Shown one piece after another: positions 11,701-25,900 of a stretch of 64,000 nucleotides of DNA. How positions within the stretch are numbered: position 1 is the first letter of the stretch; every line of letters begins with the position of its first letter. Made by a program: the position numbers and the translations under genes. Source of the DNA: Petrosia ficiformis (taxonomy: Eukaryota > Porifera > Demospongiae > Haplosclerida > Petrosiidae). The notes beneath the pieces are model-generated. The model saw nothing but the letters and a program-made list of their open reading frames with translations. It was not told the DNA's origin and did no database searches. The stretch spans positions 10,188,001 to 10,252,000 of the forward strand of contig OX345636.1 of NCBI GenBank assembly GCA_947044365.1, given 5' to 3'.

Positions 11701-12377
11701 TTCATTTGAGCATTCTTAGACTCAAATCGCATGCACCAGTGATGTCTGAGTGGACCAAACCTACAATATTTACAGCAATGATACACATACTTAAAAACAG
11801 AATAAACATGAGTACTCACAAAACCATCTGTTGAGGAAGATGGACAAGATAATGCATCTTAGGAGTGACAGAAATGTCTGGGTATATTCGAGTGAATGAC
11901 TCAAGATACACTTGAACTAACCAAGCCAGACAAGCTGGATCATCTGGATGAACTTCAAATGTACATACCATATCAGAAATAGCCCAAAGAATGCAAAAGC
12001 ATTCCCAGTGGTCATCATCTTCATTAACAAAGTTTCCAATTAGAAGTGGAATCTGTTCCGGATACAAAGATACATCCTGCTGCTCCAGAACATTCATTTC
12101 ATCTATATACAATAAAATATACAATAATATATTATACATCATTATTTATGTACATATATTGTAATCTAGTAACTGAGTATAGTAATCCTCCTTCTCCCCA
12201 CTTACCACTATGGAACCTGCCATAATGTTTCCTGAAACTTTCCCATCTTTTAAAAGCCATCCCACAGAACATACAATAGACTCTGAAGTTGGCATCATTT
12301 TCATGGCAACTTCTAATGTGTTTCATCAATAGTTTGTTAGTAAAACACTGAAAATCACAGAAGGAACAGTAGTACAT
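8776..12377 (-). CDS. C2H2 zinc-finger and transposase-like protein of the two-gene transposon
   Basis: Five exons on the minus strand join in frame: 12206-12377, 11820-12102, 11561-11760, 9141-9222 and 8776-9094 (351 codons plus stop). The N-terminus has two C2H2-like fingers (CSFCDFQCFTNKLLMKHIRSCH, first Cys near residue 4, and CMFCGMAFKRWESFRKHYGRFH). The middle holds PKMHYLVHLPQQ and FGPLRHHWCMRFESKN, a pattern resembling the DUF4218/transposase-associated region of CACTA-type proteins and seen in many animal repeat-encoded proteins. The C-terminal 130 residues are not recognised. The gene sits head-to-head with the SAM-like gene, with 119 bp between the chosen start codons. A hAT element interrupts the intron between exons 3 and 4; without it that intron would be about 80 bp. 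Likely the element's transposase or an accessory protein; the catalytic residues were not identified. Confidence 0.7.
9285..9292. repeat. hAT target-site duplication, left (ATTCATAT)
   Basis: Identical to 11551-11558 on the other side of the element. Confidence 0.95.
9293..11550 (-). mobile_element. hAT-superfamily transposon, complete, with 8-bp TSD
   Basis: The ends are inverted repeats, TAGTGGTGGGCGATACCA on the left and TAGGGGTGGGCGATACGA on the right (reverse complement), with further GGTATCGA-rich subterminal sequence. The element is flanked by a perfect 8-bp direct repeat ATTCATAT (9285-9292 and 11551-11558), the hallmark of hAT insertion. It encodes an uninterrupted transposase. The 3' subterminal region is 9293-9471 and the 5' leader is 11245-11550. 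It sits inside an intron of the two-gene transposon, two bases beyond the splice donor, so it is younger than its host element. Confidence 0.95.
9472..11244 (-). CDS. hAT transposase (BED zinc finger plus hAT dimerisation domain)
   Basis: A single uninterrupted 590-codon frame. Residues about 1-52 form a BED-type zinc finger (CLVGQCTARIKHSG, then LKHLKICHPEEY), used by hAT transposases to bind subterminal DNA. The central part carries the hAT core features, including TTDIWSSNQGMSYCCLTAH, the CCVTDNASNMV block, and GWNHLPCFAHTLNLVVQDA, which places the RNase-H-like fold with the conserved Asp and Cys/His residues. The C-terminus has the hATC dimerisation motif (YLAIPGSSVPSERLFSKAG, then SSRRSKLKPKNVD). 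Overall it resembles the ZBED1/ZBED4-like hAT branch. The absence of stops or frameshifts, and the clean TIRs and TSD, suggest a recently active copy. The start is the first Met before the BED finger. Confidence 0.93.
   Translation of the reverse strand: MSKRLRSACWDHFKKENENAICLVGQCTARIKHSGNTSNLLKHLKICHPEEYQKCIPAQESRNKKSKSADSVASTSKQITISETMSLSRKYPSASVRSKTLDNALIEMIATDLQPISIVEDKGFLKYTSLLDPRYEPPSRRTLTRRLLPEKYQEVKKSLEQKLAEIPSLALTTDIWSSNQGMSYCCLTAHSISKSWELESFVLETFNFNKDHTGQNIANELNRVVAEWGSPNISCCVTDNASNMVSGIEKAGWNHLPCFAHTLNLVVQDAINADPALSNLKEKCKEIVSHFHRSTKASEKLRAIQKQLNMPELKLIQDVVTRWNSTYLMLERIISQHEAITTTLCLLDKAVMCLSSEEKVTISQSLLLLKPFFEATEDISGDKYVSISLIIPLTKLLLKAASSGPDIPLRSLLVRELTRRFSQIEQRYTIAVSTLLDPRFKKLTFADTSAVEQAVRRLKEDVLNLIPTPEETEDQTEVECHSSTGLWATFDEKVSRASSHRTDTTDGFLEVKRYFEARIINRKDDPLLWWKKNGPQFPHVMEIARKYLAIPGSSVPSERLFSKAGELISSRRSKLKPKNVDMVLFLNKNL
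11551..11558. repeat. hAT target-site duplication, right (ATTCATAT)
   Basis: Identical to 9285-9292. On the minus strand it overlaps the GT splice donor region of the host gene (exon ends at 11561). Confidence 0.95.
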
Positions 12378-12410
12378 TGTAGATTGGTCTTAGAATATAT
12401 AATAAATATG

Positions 12411-12434
12411 TGCGTATGCGCATGCGCATGCGCA
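12411..12434. promoter_or_regulatory. Overlapping NRF1-like palindromes in the bidirectional promoter
   Basis: TGCGCATGCGCA occurs twice in overlapping register (12417-12428 and 12423-12434), matching the animal NRF1 consensus YGCGCAYGCGCR. It lies in the 119 bp between the start codons of the two divergent transposon genes. Function is inferred from motif and position only. Confidence 0.45.
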
Positions 12435-12496
12435 AGTTGTCTAACAACGCGGCATTTTTACCAGCTGCTCTCGTCGCCTCTCGAAGAAGAAAGGCC

Positions 12497-14369
<1,873 letters not shown>

Positions 14370-14645
14370 ATATAACTGTTATATAATTTGTTTCTGTTCC
14401 TTATTGTAAACATGTAGTATTATTTTTTAATCACACATGCAGTTTTATTGTAAATTTATGTTTTAACTGATTATTATTATAAAATTATTAGATGTCTTTC
14501 TGTTTTTATTCAGAATTATAATTTTTAAGAAATAACCTGTGTAAATTTAGCACATTAGAAAAACTATAATTATACACGTGTGCAGATTTAGCACACTCCT
14601 TTCATGTAACACATGTGTTATGTGTTGAAATCTGGGACAATAGTT

Positions 14646-14690
14646 TGACACATATTTGTGTGCTGAAATAGCACATATTTTTTTTGTGTG
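14646..14690 (-). repeat. Right terminal inverted repeat of the two-gene transposon
   Basis: The reverse complement begins CACAC followed by eight A and ends TGTGTCA, matching the left terminus. The bases outside the two ends do not give a convincing target-site duplication. Confidence 0.7.
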
Positions 14691-16874
14691 TAGTTTAGGC
14701 TATAAGCATGCACCCATACTTTCATAGAAATATAGTCATATAATGTTTCATCAATTGGTCACTGTTATGTTTATTATTAAAGGGGTGGTGGAAACATTTT
14801 TGTTGCCATGAATGATTATATGGGATGTAAAGAAAACTGCTTGTTTTATTGCCATTTTCTGAAAAAATGAGTATTATCTTGCATTAACAATTCTTATGGC
14901 CCGTAGGGCCATCCCTATGATTGCTTTCCACGGGGTTGAATCTATATATAAATTATATATATATTTTCTTGTGTCCACTTACGCGAATATGCGTTGTATA
15001 CGTAGTTAAGGAAGTTGCGTCATTCCCGGAGGGCTCGGTATGGGTGTGGCGCGTAAAAGAACGCGCGCTCGAGCTCTACAGAGTACAGACCAGCTGAAAG
15101 AAAGCTGCCTTAGCTAAGTAGCTTACGTAGAAACTGGAACTAATAGCTAGCTATTCTGCCTGAAATATATTCCTAAAGTTCTACAAGGTCCTTTGAAAGG
15201 TCAGGAAAGTAGATAATCAAAATAATAACTATAATAAGCTGTTGTCAGCCATGATTACTGAATGCTGGACACCCCAAAGCAGTCATAGGAATACTTCTAT
15301 CTTCACTTAAATTTGTAAAGCAATCATAGGGATGTTTTTTCTCTATATACACTTGGTTACTTGGATATTATATCATATTATATCAGCTTTTCGTTTAACT
15401 GCTTTATATAAATACACTGTTTCACAGAATGAAAGGTGCGATTAAGACCAATTAGATAAATAAAATATAATTCTAGACTGCAGTGTTCAAAGATTAAAAT
15501 GAATTTTCAATGTACAACTTTGCATATCATGAAGTTAAACGTTCTACTATATGTTTGGTGAGATCTTTACATCAACATTAATCATTATTGAGTTACAACT
15601 GATAACAGATGTCTTGCAGATAGGCTTCTGCTTTGTATTGCAATTGTGGTCCTTTCATATGAAACAAATCCATTCTTTTGCAAATGCCCAGACCTCTCCT
15701 ATCATTTTAAAAATGGCAAATGTCCCTGAGGCTTCGTGATGCTATCAATAGCAGCATTATCCATCATTTGCCAACACTTTTCAGAATCACAAGTTTGACA
15801 GAGAGCTGTGAAACAAATATAATTATCTTGTTCAAAGACATAATTAGGGGGTTGATAGATATAGAATAATTTGACAATGCTCCTCTAAAAATGATTGTCT
15901 ATACTGTATACAACTATTGTTTCTATATTTAATTTTAAAATAGTGTGCCTACAACACAAAAACATTTATAGGTTTTGTGAGATTAGATACAGCACAGAAC
16001 TTGAACCTCTGCTTGCAATGTTCTTCACCACTAGCTGCTAACCACTAAATACAGCATACAGTTTTACTATAGGGAGCTCATTCCAATTGTATGGGTCTCC
16101 CAAAATGTATTACTCTTTACTATTATAATAATCATAGTGCAAATAATATTTTACTAATTCTATATATTATCCGTTTTTGTGTAGTACCAATTTTTTGAGC
16201 ATGCAGTTTGTTGAAGTTAGCATATAGGCCTAAAGATAAAGTTATTTGTCAATATGTACACTTAATTTATCATAAATATAACTGTATAATTAATATTATA
16301 ATAAAATGAACGAAAATAGATTTGACCTTCTTTAATGTAATCAATATAGTTGATTTTATTCCTGCAAAAGTTTGACTGTAATCTGACACGTTTGCATTTA
16401 GGTACTACTTAAATATACCATTATAGTAGGTATAAGCAATTTGAAGGTGTTAATTGATGCTTCGTTTTTAATGATATATTTATTATGCTCTAATAATAAA
16501 GAATATAATTTTAATTTTAAAACAAAACAAAACATGTGCAACGTATGACCGCTCTAGGGGGTCTTGCAACATATGACCTAGGCCACCCTTGTCGGTTTTC
16601 ATAACAGGATCATAAGAATTATGTCATGTAACATTTCGTGACTTGTAGCCACGTATATTTAGATTACATTGCAGAACAATATCTCTTACTATAATAATTT
16701 TAAATATGACAATAATTATTATGATAATAATTCTGTCATAAATAATTCTTATAATTATAATTAACACCTTCAGAATTAGGTAATACTTAAACACAAATGT
16801 CCCTATAATCTTTCTCATTTAGTTCCAGAACCCATTTAATTCTTTTCAAGCATGTACAATTTTCATTGCTGTAG
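14691..16874. other. Intergenic DNA between the transposon and receptor copy 1
   Basis: 14691-15354 belongs to the outer repeat complex and includes a GC-rich patch (15000-15075). From 15355 the sequence aligns to copy 2 from about 57661. A stretch near 15600-15730 and its counterpart at 57870-58030 look like decayed coding sequence on the minus strand, but neither is open. The signal-peptide exon and first EMI exon present in copy 2 were looked for here and are absent. Confidence 0.55.
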
Positions 16875-16978
16875 GTTTCAGAAGAAGTACCACAGTTCAT
16901 ATGTTTCATTCACAAAGTATGGAAGAGAGAGTACTTGTTGCATTGGATTCACAGGATTTCCTCCACAATTGTGTTTCG
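16875..16978 (+). CDS. Receptor copy 1: exon for the second half of the EMI domain
   Basis: Encodes [20 protein letters not shown], then [14 protein letters not shown], the C-terminal half of an EMI domain, whose paired CC followed by a Gly-rich turn is typical. It is preceded by GCTGTAG and followed by GTATG. The entry phase (one base completes the first codon) matches the exit phase of exon 2 in copy 2. The matching upstream half (CVWWSCTSKTRTV in copy 2) is not found anywhere upstream in copy 1. Confidence 0.8.
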
Positions 16979-19900
16979 GTATGTTTATTCATTCTATCTT
17001 TATATCAGTTTTTATTTCTACAATTACATGTGTTCTATTATCGCATGTGACGGTATACTTTTGCACATGCTCAGTTATAATAATTATTATTATGATTACA
17101 TGTATTTATGCATGTGTATAAAATCATGTAAATTTTGTACCCTTGAACTGTTGTGATTTTGAAACAGACTATTACAATCAACACTTCATTATATTTTGTT
17201 GTACAGATAAGAATGAATGCACCATTAATAATGGAGAATGTGCACAGAACTGTCACAATACATATGGAAGCTACTACTGTTCTTGTGAAAGTGGATATGT
17301 ACTCTCTGCTAATGAAAAGGATTGTGATTGTGATGGTTAGAATTAATTTTGTCATATATATATTATAATTATATATAAATGAATTGGCTATTTAAACAGA
17401 CCAGTAGCCTCTTTTGCAAACTGACAGAGTTTTGTTAATAATGTCTAAAATCAATTATTGTACATGTAGTTAGGATATACAAGCATTGCATTATAGTAAA
17501 AAGGAATATTATGACTATAGTCATGAATGCACATTACAAAATATACCAAACTACTCACTCATACACATACCAAAATACACCAAACTACGACATGAAGAGG
17601 CTGTTATTTGTAACTTCAATTAGCAACATAATGAAAAATGATACATAATATAATATGCATAGAAGGGAACAAATTATTAGTTTAATAAAAGCCATTAGTC
17701 ATGCAATCATGAATGTGCATACCAAAATAGTCCCACTGCCACATGAAGAGATGTACAATTGTTTTGTTATGAAAATAGTTAATTTGCTTATAGCAACTAG
17801 GCGAATTTGTTATTTTAACAGACCAGTTGTTATCTCAGTTGCATGTACATTTATACATAGTTAGAAACATGAAATACGATAATTAACATTTTATATAGTT
17901 ATATATATAATAAAAAGGAATGTTATGACTGCAGTCATGATTGCATGTGGCAGTAGGCCTAAGTAGAGTGTATATTGGTACGTACATTCATGATTGCATG
18001 ACTATATAGTCGATGTAGTTTTTACTAAAACAAATTGTTCTCTCCTATGCATATTATTTCATTTTGAAGTTATCAATAACAGCCTCTTTATAATTAGGGT
18101 AGTAGGGTATATATTGGTATGTGCATTTATAACTGTAGTCATAACATTCCTTTTTCCCATATAGCTATATATATTATAACCAGAAAAAATGTTAATTATC
18201 TTCATAATTCCATGTTTCTAACTAAGTAACTATGTATTGGAAATGTAAGTGCAAATGAGGTAACGACTGGTCGGTTAAACTAACAAATTCATTTTTACAG
18301 TGCACTGTGCAGTTAAAATTCAATTTTTTAGTGATAGCTATTTTCTGGCACTCTTGTTTTCATTCATTATAACAATAATTATATGAATAACAGTTATTGT
18401 TTTATATTAGTGATACACATAATTATCTTTACGATGATAGTAGAAAGTGTTGTCTGTAACAAATTAGAATGATGAAGTGTTATTTGTACTTCAGATATAG
18501 CAGTTTTTCTTTCCACAACAAAAAATAAGAGGTTCCTGTCTTCCTGACCTGCGTCAAGGGAAGTATACAATGAAACTAGACAGAAACCTGGCACTGACAC
18601 AGAATGTTACCACGTTATCTTGAGAAACAAGTCATATCTTCATGTTTCTGGAGGGTTCTACAAAGTTTCTGTCACATTTCCTTATAGGTTTCCCTTGATG
18701 CAATCACAAAATACATTGGTATTGAACTGAGGTCAGGATCCGGATTGGGGCCAGGATCGGGGTTGGGGACAGGGTTAGTAATAGTATTACCTAGGTTTGC
18801 ATCAGTATTATGGGATTGAATAAAAATAGAGGAGTTTAATTTGTTGATGAGGATCATCAGACCAGGAACTTCTTATTTTTTGTAGTCGGTTTTGTGTGTC
18901 AGTGCACATTTATTTAGTTATGTAGATGACACATCAGGTTACACATGCCTGGAAATGAGAAAGAAAGATGCAGTGGTATTATTATACTACAATAATAATT
19001 AAAATTCATTGTATCTTTAGATAATTATGTCATATTGTTAATATATATTTTCCAGCTTCTCTCAGTAGAGATGTAACAAGAAGTATTCCAGATACTAATC
19101 ATGACTTAGATTTTTATGTTGGTGCTATGAGAAATGGTCATGGACAAACTACAAGCTATCAACTATACATTGCCACTCTTTCACAAACTAATGTGAATTA
19201 CACTATAGAGCAAATGTCAGGAATCATTACAAGTGGAACAGTATCTATAAGTAATGCAGCTATTGTGAGTTTGAATACCAACTTAGTTCCTTTGGATAGC
19301 TCTTATATATATCGTAACAAAGGTATACATGTTCATTCAGATAGGCAGATCTCGCTAATAGTAGTCAACTATCGACCTGGTTCAATGGACATCTACCAAG
19401 CCTATCCTCACCAAGTGTTTCCAGTATTTCAGTACCAATATTATGCTGTGTCGATAGGAACATATCTCAGTCATATGAGCGAAATCCTATTGGTAGGAAA
19501 CATTGACAACACAACTATAACAATTACTCCAACAGCAAACGTTGTTGTCCCTATTGATATTCATAATGTAGATAGTCCTAGTGAGATGATTCTGACTGGA
19601 GCAGCAAAAATAATAAAACTGAATCGATTTCAAACATTTTTATTTGGTGCAACTGGAGTTGATTTGAGTGGTACTTCTATTGTTTCTAATCAACCACTTA
19701 CAGTTGTTAGTGGTCACGAGTGTGGTAACATACCATCTAATATAAAACATTGTGATCATGTTTCAGAACAAATACCACCTACAGTAAGATGGGGGAAAAG
19801 GTTTATTCTCACTCCATATAAAGATAGAACAGCAGGACAGTACTTCAAGTTGATTGCATCACAAAATTCAACAACAATTACAACCAATTGTGAATCTGGG

Positions 19901-22900
19901 GTCTCTACTATTCATCTTGCTTTTGCTGGTGATGTACATACCATCTACACCAGTTACACCGCCTACTGTTATCTTGAGTCTGATCAGCCATTGTTAGTAA
20001 CACAAATGATGCCAAGTAGGCATGCAGATAGTCATCCAACAGCAGACCCTTCAATAGGCAGAATTGTTCCTATTGAACAATACAAAAAAGAAATAATCTT
20101 TATCCCTTCTCAGTTTACCAATGCAAATTATATTAACATTATTGCCATACAACAAGACACAATGTTAATGGATGGCTCAGTTCTTTCTCTCTCATGGAAT
20201 AGTATAAGTGATCTGAATGATGAAGTAGTTGGATATGCCGCACAAGTGACTGTTACTAGTCTAGGGGCACATATGATCACTAGTACCAACAATGTCACCT
20301 TTACTGTGCTTGTATATGGATATGGGAGTGGTACTATTGGGTACACCTACTCAGCAGGAACAACTGGTAAAGTGTTGTACATAATTAAAATCAGTGGTCA
20401 ACCCTAATTATTTGTAACTGACAACATGACTTTCAAATTTCTTTCCAGTTTCAATATACCTTTTTTAGCATTTAACTTATGTGAAGTAGACAATGGTGGA
20501 TGTCAACACAACTGTGTAAACTCTGGTGATAGTTACTACTGTACCTGTAACGATGGGTATAAGTTGAATAGTAATGGGACCAGGTGTGAAGGTAAGCAGT
20601 GAGAAAGTGTTATAATACATGTATGTACATAAGGTACTGCCATGAAATTATTATCATAATTGTATTTCTGTCATTAGTTATAGCTGGATGTTCAACTGGT
20701 TATGTGCAGAATAGTGACGGCGTTTGCAATGGTAAATATTTGAATTGATGTTTCACTTAATGAATGAATTTGAGGTTTTGTGAAATCATGTCACATAATT
20801 CTAAATGGCAACAAATACAATTTTCTCCTAGTTCATCAATTATTGATTTTTTTGAAGAAATAGTTATGTCACAACTAACTTGCTAAATTGTGTATAACGG
20901 CACAAGTTATCATTTTAGATGTCAATGAGTGCGATGATGGCAATGGAGGGTGTGAAACCACTTGCAATAACACTGATGGCAGTTTCACGTGCTCATGCAA
21001 CATTGGATATCAACTGTATTCCAACACATTTTGCTCAGGTGTGTATTTGATAATAATTATTTGATCTGTGTCACTAATTGCATATAAAATACCAAACTTG
21101 TTGTCTTGTATATAAGGAGCCTGTAATAGTGAGCATGAGGCTATATATACAAGAATAATTTTAAAAACATTTTAAATAAATTGAAAGAAGATGTAGGGAT
21201 GTCAAAACCCAAAAAGCATGCAGAAAAGGTTGGGATAGTAAACAATACAGGAGATTAACATAGGACCCAAAATTACACAAACCATTTCCATATAACCCTT
21301 TATAGCAGTGTAAGTAGTTATGTAGGATTATATGGAAGTGGTTTATTTAATTTTGGGACCTACATTATCCTCCTGTGTTATTACTATCTGTATGCTTTTT
21401 TGGTTTTGATATCCCTATGTTTTATTTAAAATGTTTTGTATTATTCTTGTTTCCATTTTTGCTGAATGGTGCAATATTTTTTCTACATTACAGAAATACT
21501 GGTGTAAGTTATATAATTATCATACTGATAAATCATACAATCATAATTGCATTAACACCTCAATGTTTACATCATAATTATATAATATAATTTTATACAT
21601 ATGCACAATTACAAGGCTTTTTATCCCTTGCAGTATATATGCTGCGCAAGGGGTTAAGCGATTGTTTCTGTCCGTCTGTCTGTCATGCACAAAAAAAAAA
21701 TCTAAATTGAACTTTAGAATGTTTTAAACATCTTCTAAACACATCAGTCAGCTAGAAAATAGTCCTATAATAACGTAAGCATACCATGCAGAAGCCATTA
21801 CAGTTCACAGTATCCGCAATTTCTGAGTTTTTAAGTCCACCATTTTTTCCATTGTTATTTTTGGGTCTATTCAAGCAAGATACCAGTCTCCTGTTCTGTC
21901 AATGGCTAAGCTATGCAGTATTGCGCGGGGTATGTGTTCTAGGAACCATATAGTTCATCATTGAAAGTTAGTCGTTTGTGTATATCAATTATTGGTAAGC
22001 GTAAGCGAGCCTAACCTAATATGTAGAGTGGCATATATCTGTCTACGCATATATACTGTAAATTAATATTACTATTTACGTGTACTGTTTAGGCCTTTAT
22101 TCAATTAAAAAAAAATAACACAACGTAGAGACAGAGCAAGAGTTAGAGCTGCATGTAGGAGAAGTAGGGAGACACCATATATAACAACACCAAGCTCATG
22201 ATCGATTAAGATCAAGGAGGCAAAGAATGTTAGAGACCCCAGACGATCGAGCAGGGAGACTAGAAGCTGACAGAATGGCAGTGAGTAAGCAAAGAGCAGA
22301 AGAGACCCTGGTGCATTGAGAGACAAGACTGGAGGCAATAGAAGTAGATCTAGAAGAAGGAGAGAAGCGAGAATATATACCAACACAAACTGAAGATTCT
22401 GAGACAAATTATGTTATAAGCTTTCGCTCACCTTTTAATGCCTGCATTCACCTACTAAATGATTATAGTAATATCATAATTGTTATCAGCATACGATGGT
22501 TTTAGTTAGGACTAAATTCATTGTTTCTCATCCTATCAATGCATCTAGCGGGTATTTACTATTTATATTTTAACACTTTTTATAATTAAAAACCATAAGT
22601 ATGTAGACTTAAGAAGAAGGCAATACAAACTCAATACACAAAAACCATTATCAAAGCAAAAAATTGGAGTTGCACCTAGAGATCTGAATAGGTGCCTATA
22701 TTGAAGATACTGTATAGGTAGAGTATCGGTATAGCCAACTGCATTGCCTATATAGCTTACACGATATTTTTCAGGTTTTGTAGATACATTATTGTCAAAT
22801 TGCACAAGCACAATCTGAAGATATGTGCAACCAAGGCTGAATATGTCTGTAACTACATGTACATGTACTTTGGGCTGAATGTAGAGCACACGAACACTAG

Positions 22901-25900
22901 AATAATTAACACTATACCATGTGTGAATAGTTGTAAACTAGATAAATACAACTATTTTCACACAGACAATATGGGATCGGATCTGCATATAGACAATTTG
23001 GATTATGAAATAAAGGCATATAGGCACATTGCTGTATAGGTGCAACACTACAAAAAATAATATTATAATCTGTTATCAAAGGAAAATATAAATTTATTTC
23101 TTTCTTCGTTTAGACTTTAGATGCTCTTGCTCCTCTTGTGAACTCGTACTTTTACGAGACAGAACAGCTTTCTTACCATCGGCAAAACTAAACTGTAATT
23201 GTATATTTATTTGTATATTCCTCTCCTTCTACCAAGTTGTTATCAGTACCACAATGATAACACAGTGGTTCATAATTAGTGCCATAGTATGGAATTTCAA
23301 TAGAAGAATAGCACATCAAGTTAAGCCAGAAAAATACCCTCTCTAAGAGTAGTGACAGCTGTTCAAGATCTTGAAACAAGCTACCACAGGAATATTGGAT
23401 TTTGTCAATAATTTGACAGAGATGCCTTTTTTAAGGGCATTTTTTGAATAAAGGACTCTCCATTCGTCACATTCATGACATTGAACTGCTAGTTCTTTCT
23501 ATTGAACATTGCATGAGTACTCAAAGGCATACTCTGCTGACATCGAAGTCTATGTATTGGCCAATATTACATACCACTTCTCCACCTGTGACTTCACAAC
23601 TTCCCATGACACCACACAACCATACAACGGTTTTAAATTTTTTTCTTCCCAACCTCATTTGAACGATTACCAGCACCATGTCAGATATTAAAAATGAGTA
23701 CCTGTTTAAATATAAGTGTGAATACTAACAATATTTCTATATCAATCACCTTTCTACTTCACTGCTGAGATACTGGTGTTAAAGGTCACGTGAGCTCAAA
23801 TACAAATTATAATTATTGGTGCAGGCGGGGATTTGAAACAATGATTAGCTAGCTATGTGGCCTTATTATAACAAAAATGTATTCGGCTATAAATATTATT
23901 AACTAATTGCAACATAACCAGCATTTTCCTTTCGTAGAGCAACTCCATGTTCTGAAGACACAAATGCACATGCACAATTCAATTCCACGTGGCTTGTTTA
24001 ATGATGCACTTATTAAAATGGCGTCCAATTCCAGATCAAATCTCTGCAGTCGTTGAGACTCTCTAATCTCACAAGCCAGACTCTCACATGCTAGAGACTC
24101 TCTTATTTTTATAGTAGCTACTTGAAGATATCATCTCAATACTTATAAACAAGAATTATACTACGAATGTGACTGGAATGCTCATTGTGATAGCTAGTTC
24201 AACAAACAAAAAAAATGATTTGTCTGGAAAATATTGCCATTGGATGAAGATTTTGCCAGTTTTGCTACTTGCTGGTTCTCCGCTACCTTAAAGCTGATAC
24301 CTTGGGTTTCACGTTTAAAACTGTTTCTAGTAATTAATATTTATCTCATTTGGAGATTTGGAGTTCAGTATATTCTACCAACTGCTTCATGCTTTTGACA
24401 GATATTGATGAATGTGATCATAATAATGGAAACTGTGGAGACACATGTCACAATACAGTTGGAAGTTTCTACTGCTCTTGTGATGATGGATATTTATTAC
24501 AGAGTGATGGAAGCTGTGATGGTAAGTCAGTTCCTGTTTGAATGCTACAAAAACAATAATTAAATATATCTTACTAGATGTTAATGAGTGTGAGACAAGT
24601 AATGGAGGATGTGCTCATACATGTCACAATACTATTGGTACCTATTACTGTGCATGTAATAGTGGATACTATGTATCCAGCAATGGACACAGTTGTTTGG
24701 GTAAGTGTTATCATTAACATTGAGCATTCCTCATCGAAATTATCCTCATCGAAATTAAATGAAATTGAATTCTGTCACCCTTTTATAGATCTTAATGAAT
24801 GTGCATACGCTGATTGTGAACAAGAGTGTAAGAATACAGTTGGAAGTTATTATTGTTACTGTAATTCAGGCTACACTCTCAACAGCAATGAAGAAAGCTG
24901 TAATGGTAAATTATTCGTTGTAGTGCACTGTTCATACACTTACAGCTCTTAGAAATATTTATGAATTTTTCATGATTTTCCAAACTAGACCTATTAATTC
25001 ATGAAAGCGTCACCTTTGAGATACTTTGTTAAAGTAATTCCATTATCTAGATATTAATGAATGTAAAACAAACAATGGTGGATGTCAGCACAGCTGTAGC
25101 AATACTGTTGGTAGTTACTTTTGCACATGTAATGGTGGTTATGAGTTACATAGTGATGAAGAGACCTGTGACGGTAAGAAAAAATGAAATCATTATTATC
25201 ATTCATGTATAAAACATTAGTTAGAGAGATATTTGAACTTTGTTATGTATGTATCATGCAATTTTTTTATCTTATTGATCACATCTGAGATACTATTGCT
25301 GTGACATACAGAAGGGCAAAGCCTATATATATGACTATATGAACTACATTATGAATTAAGTGTTTCTTTTTTTATCATGAAATAGATATTAATGAATGTG
25401 ATGTACACAATGGAGGGTGTCAACACACTTGTACTAATAATGAGGGAAGTTACTCTTGTTCATGTGATGATGGATACACACTGGATGTAGATGATGAGGG
25501 ATGCTCACGTAAGTGAAATTACATTTATAATTATAGCATAATATTTGACAATAGATTAAGGTGAATTTATGTAATATTTTTTGATGATATATTCAGTAGT
25601 CTATTATATTACATTCGTATATGTTTGTACGTATTGCGAGCATTAATTCACTTTAAAATTTGAGTATGTTTGAAATGGTTAATTAACTTACAGACAAGCT
25701 TATGATATGCAGGCATGTAAGAATTAGAAAGAAAGGAAAACTGAAAGTCAGGAATCAGACTAGGGACTGAACCCAGGACCTGATATCTAGTCAGACACAC
25801 TTACCTTGATGGTAGATGAATTTAGGATTGTATTAATCACAAGGGTAGCTTCAAACCTAGCTGCTTCTAACTTTCTCAAAGACCTAAGCTGATGAATAGT

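Larger units (their letters stand above)
17336..19055. other. Long intron with MITE-like inverted repeats
   Basis: The intron lies between the first EGF and the IgGFc exon. It holds two inverted-repeat elements, annotated separately, and no supported gene. A short G-rich stretch at 18728-18776 (GGATTGGGGCCAGGATCGGG) is a local simple repeat unique to copy 1. Confidence 0.6.
21453..24401. other. Large intron holding several transposon remnants
   Basis: Besides the fragments annotated separately, this intron shows a run of GTCCGTCTGTCTGTC near 21668 with flanking AAGGGGTTAAGCG, typical of a dispersed repeat edge, and AT-rich unique sequence. No conserved gene is seen. Confidence 0.5.

Noticed and set aside
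19056..20366. Calling the gene FCGBP
   Set aside because: Only the IgGFc-binding module is shared; the VWD/TIL repeats of FCGBP are absent and the rest of the architecture differs.
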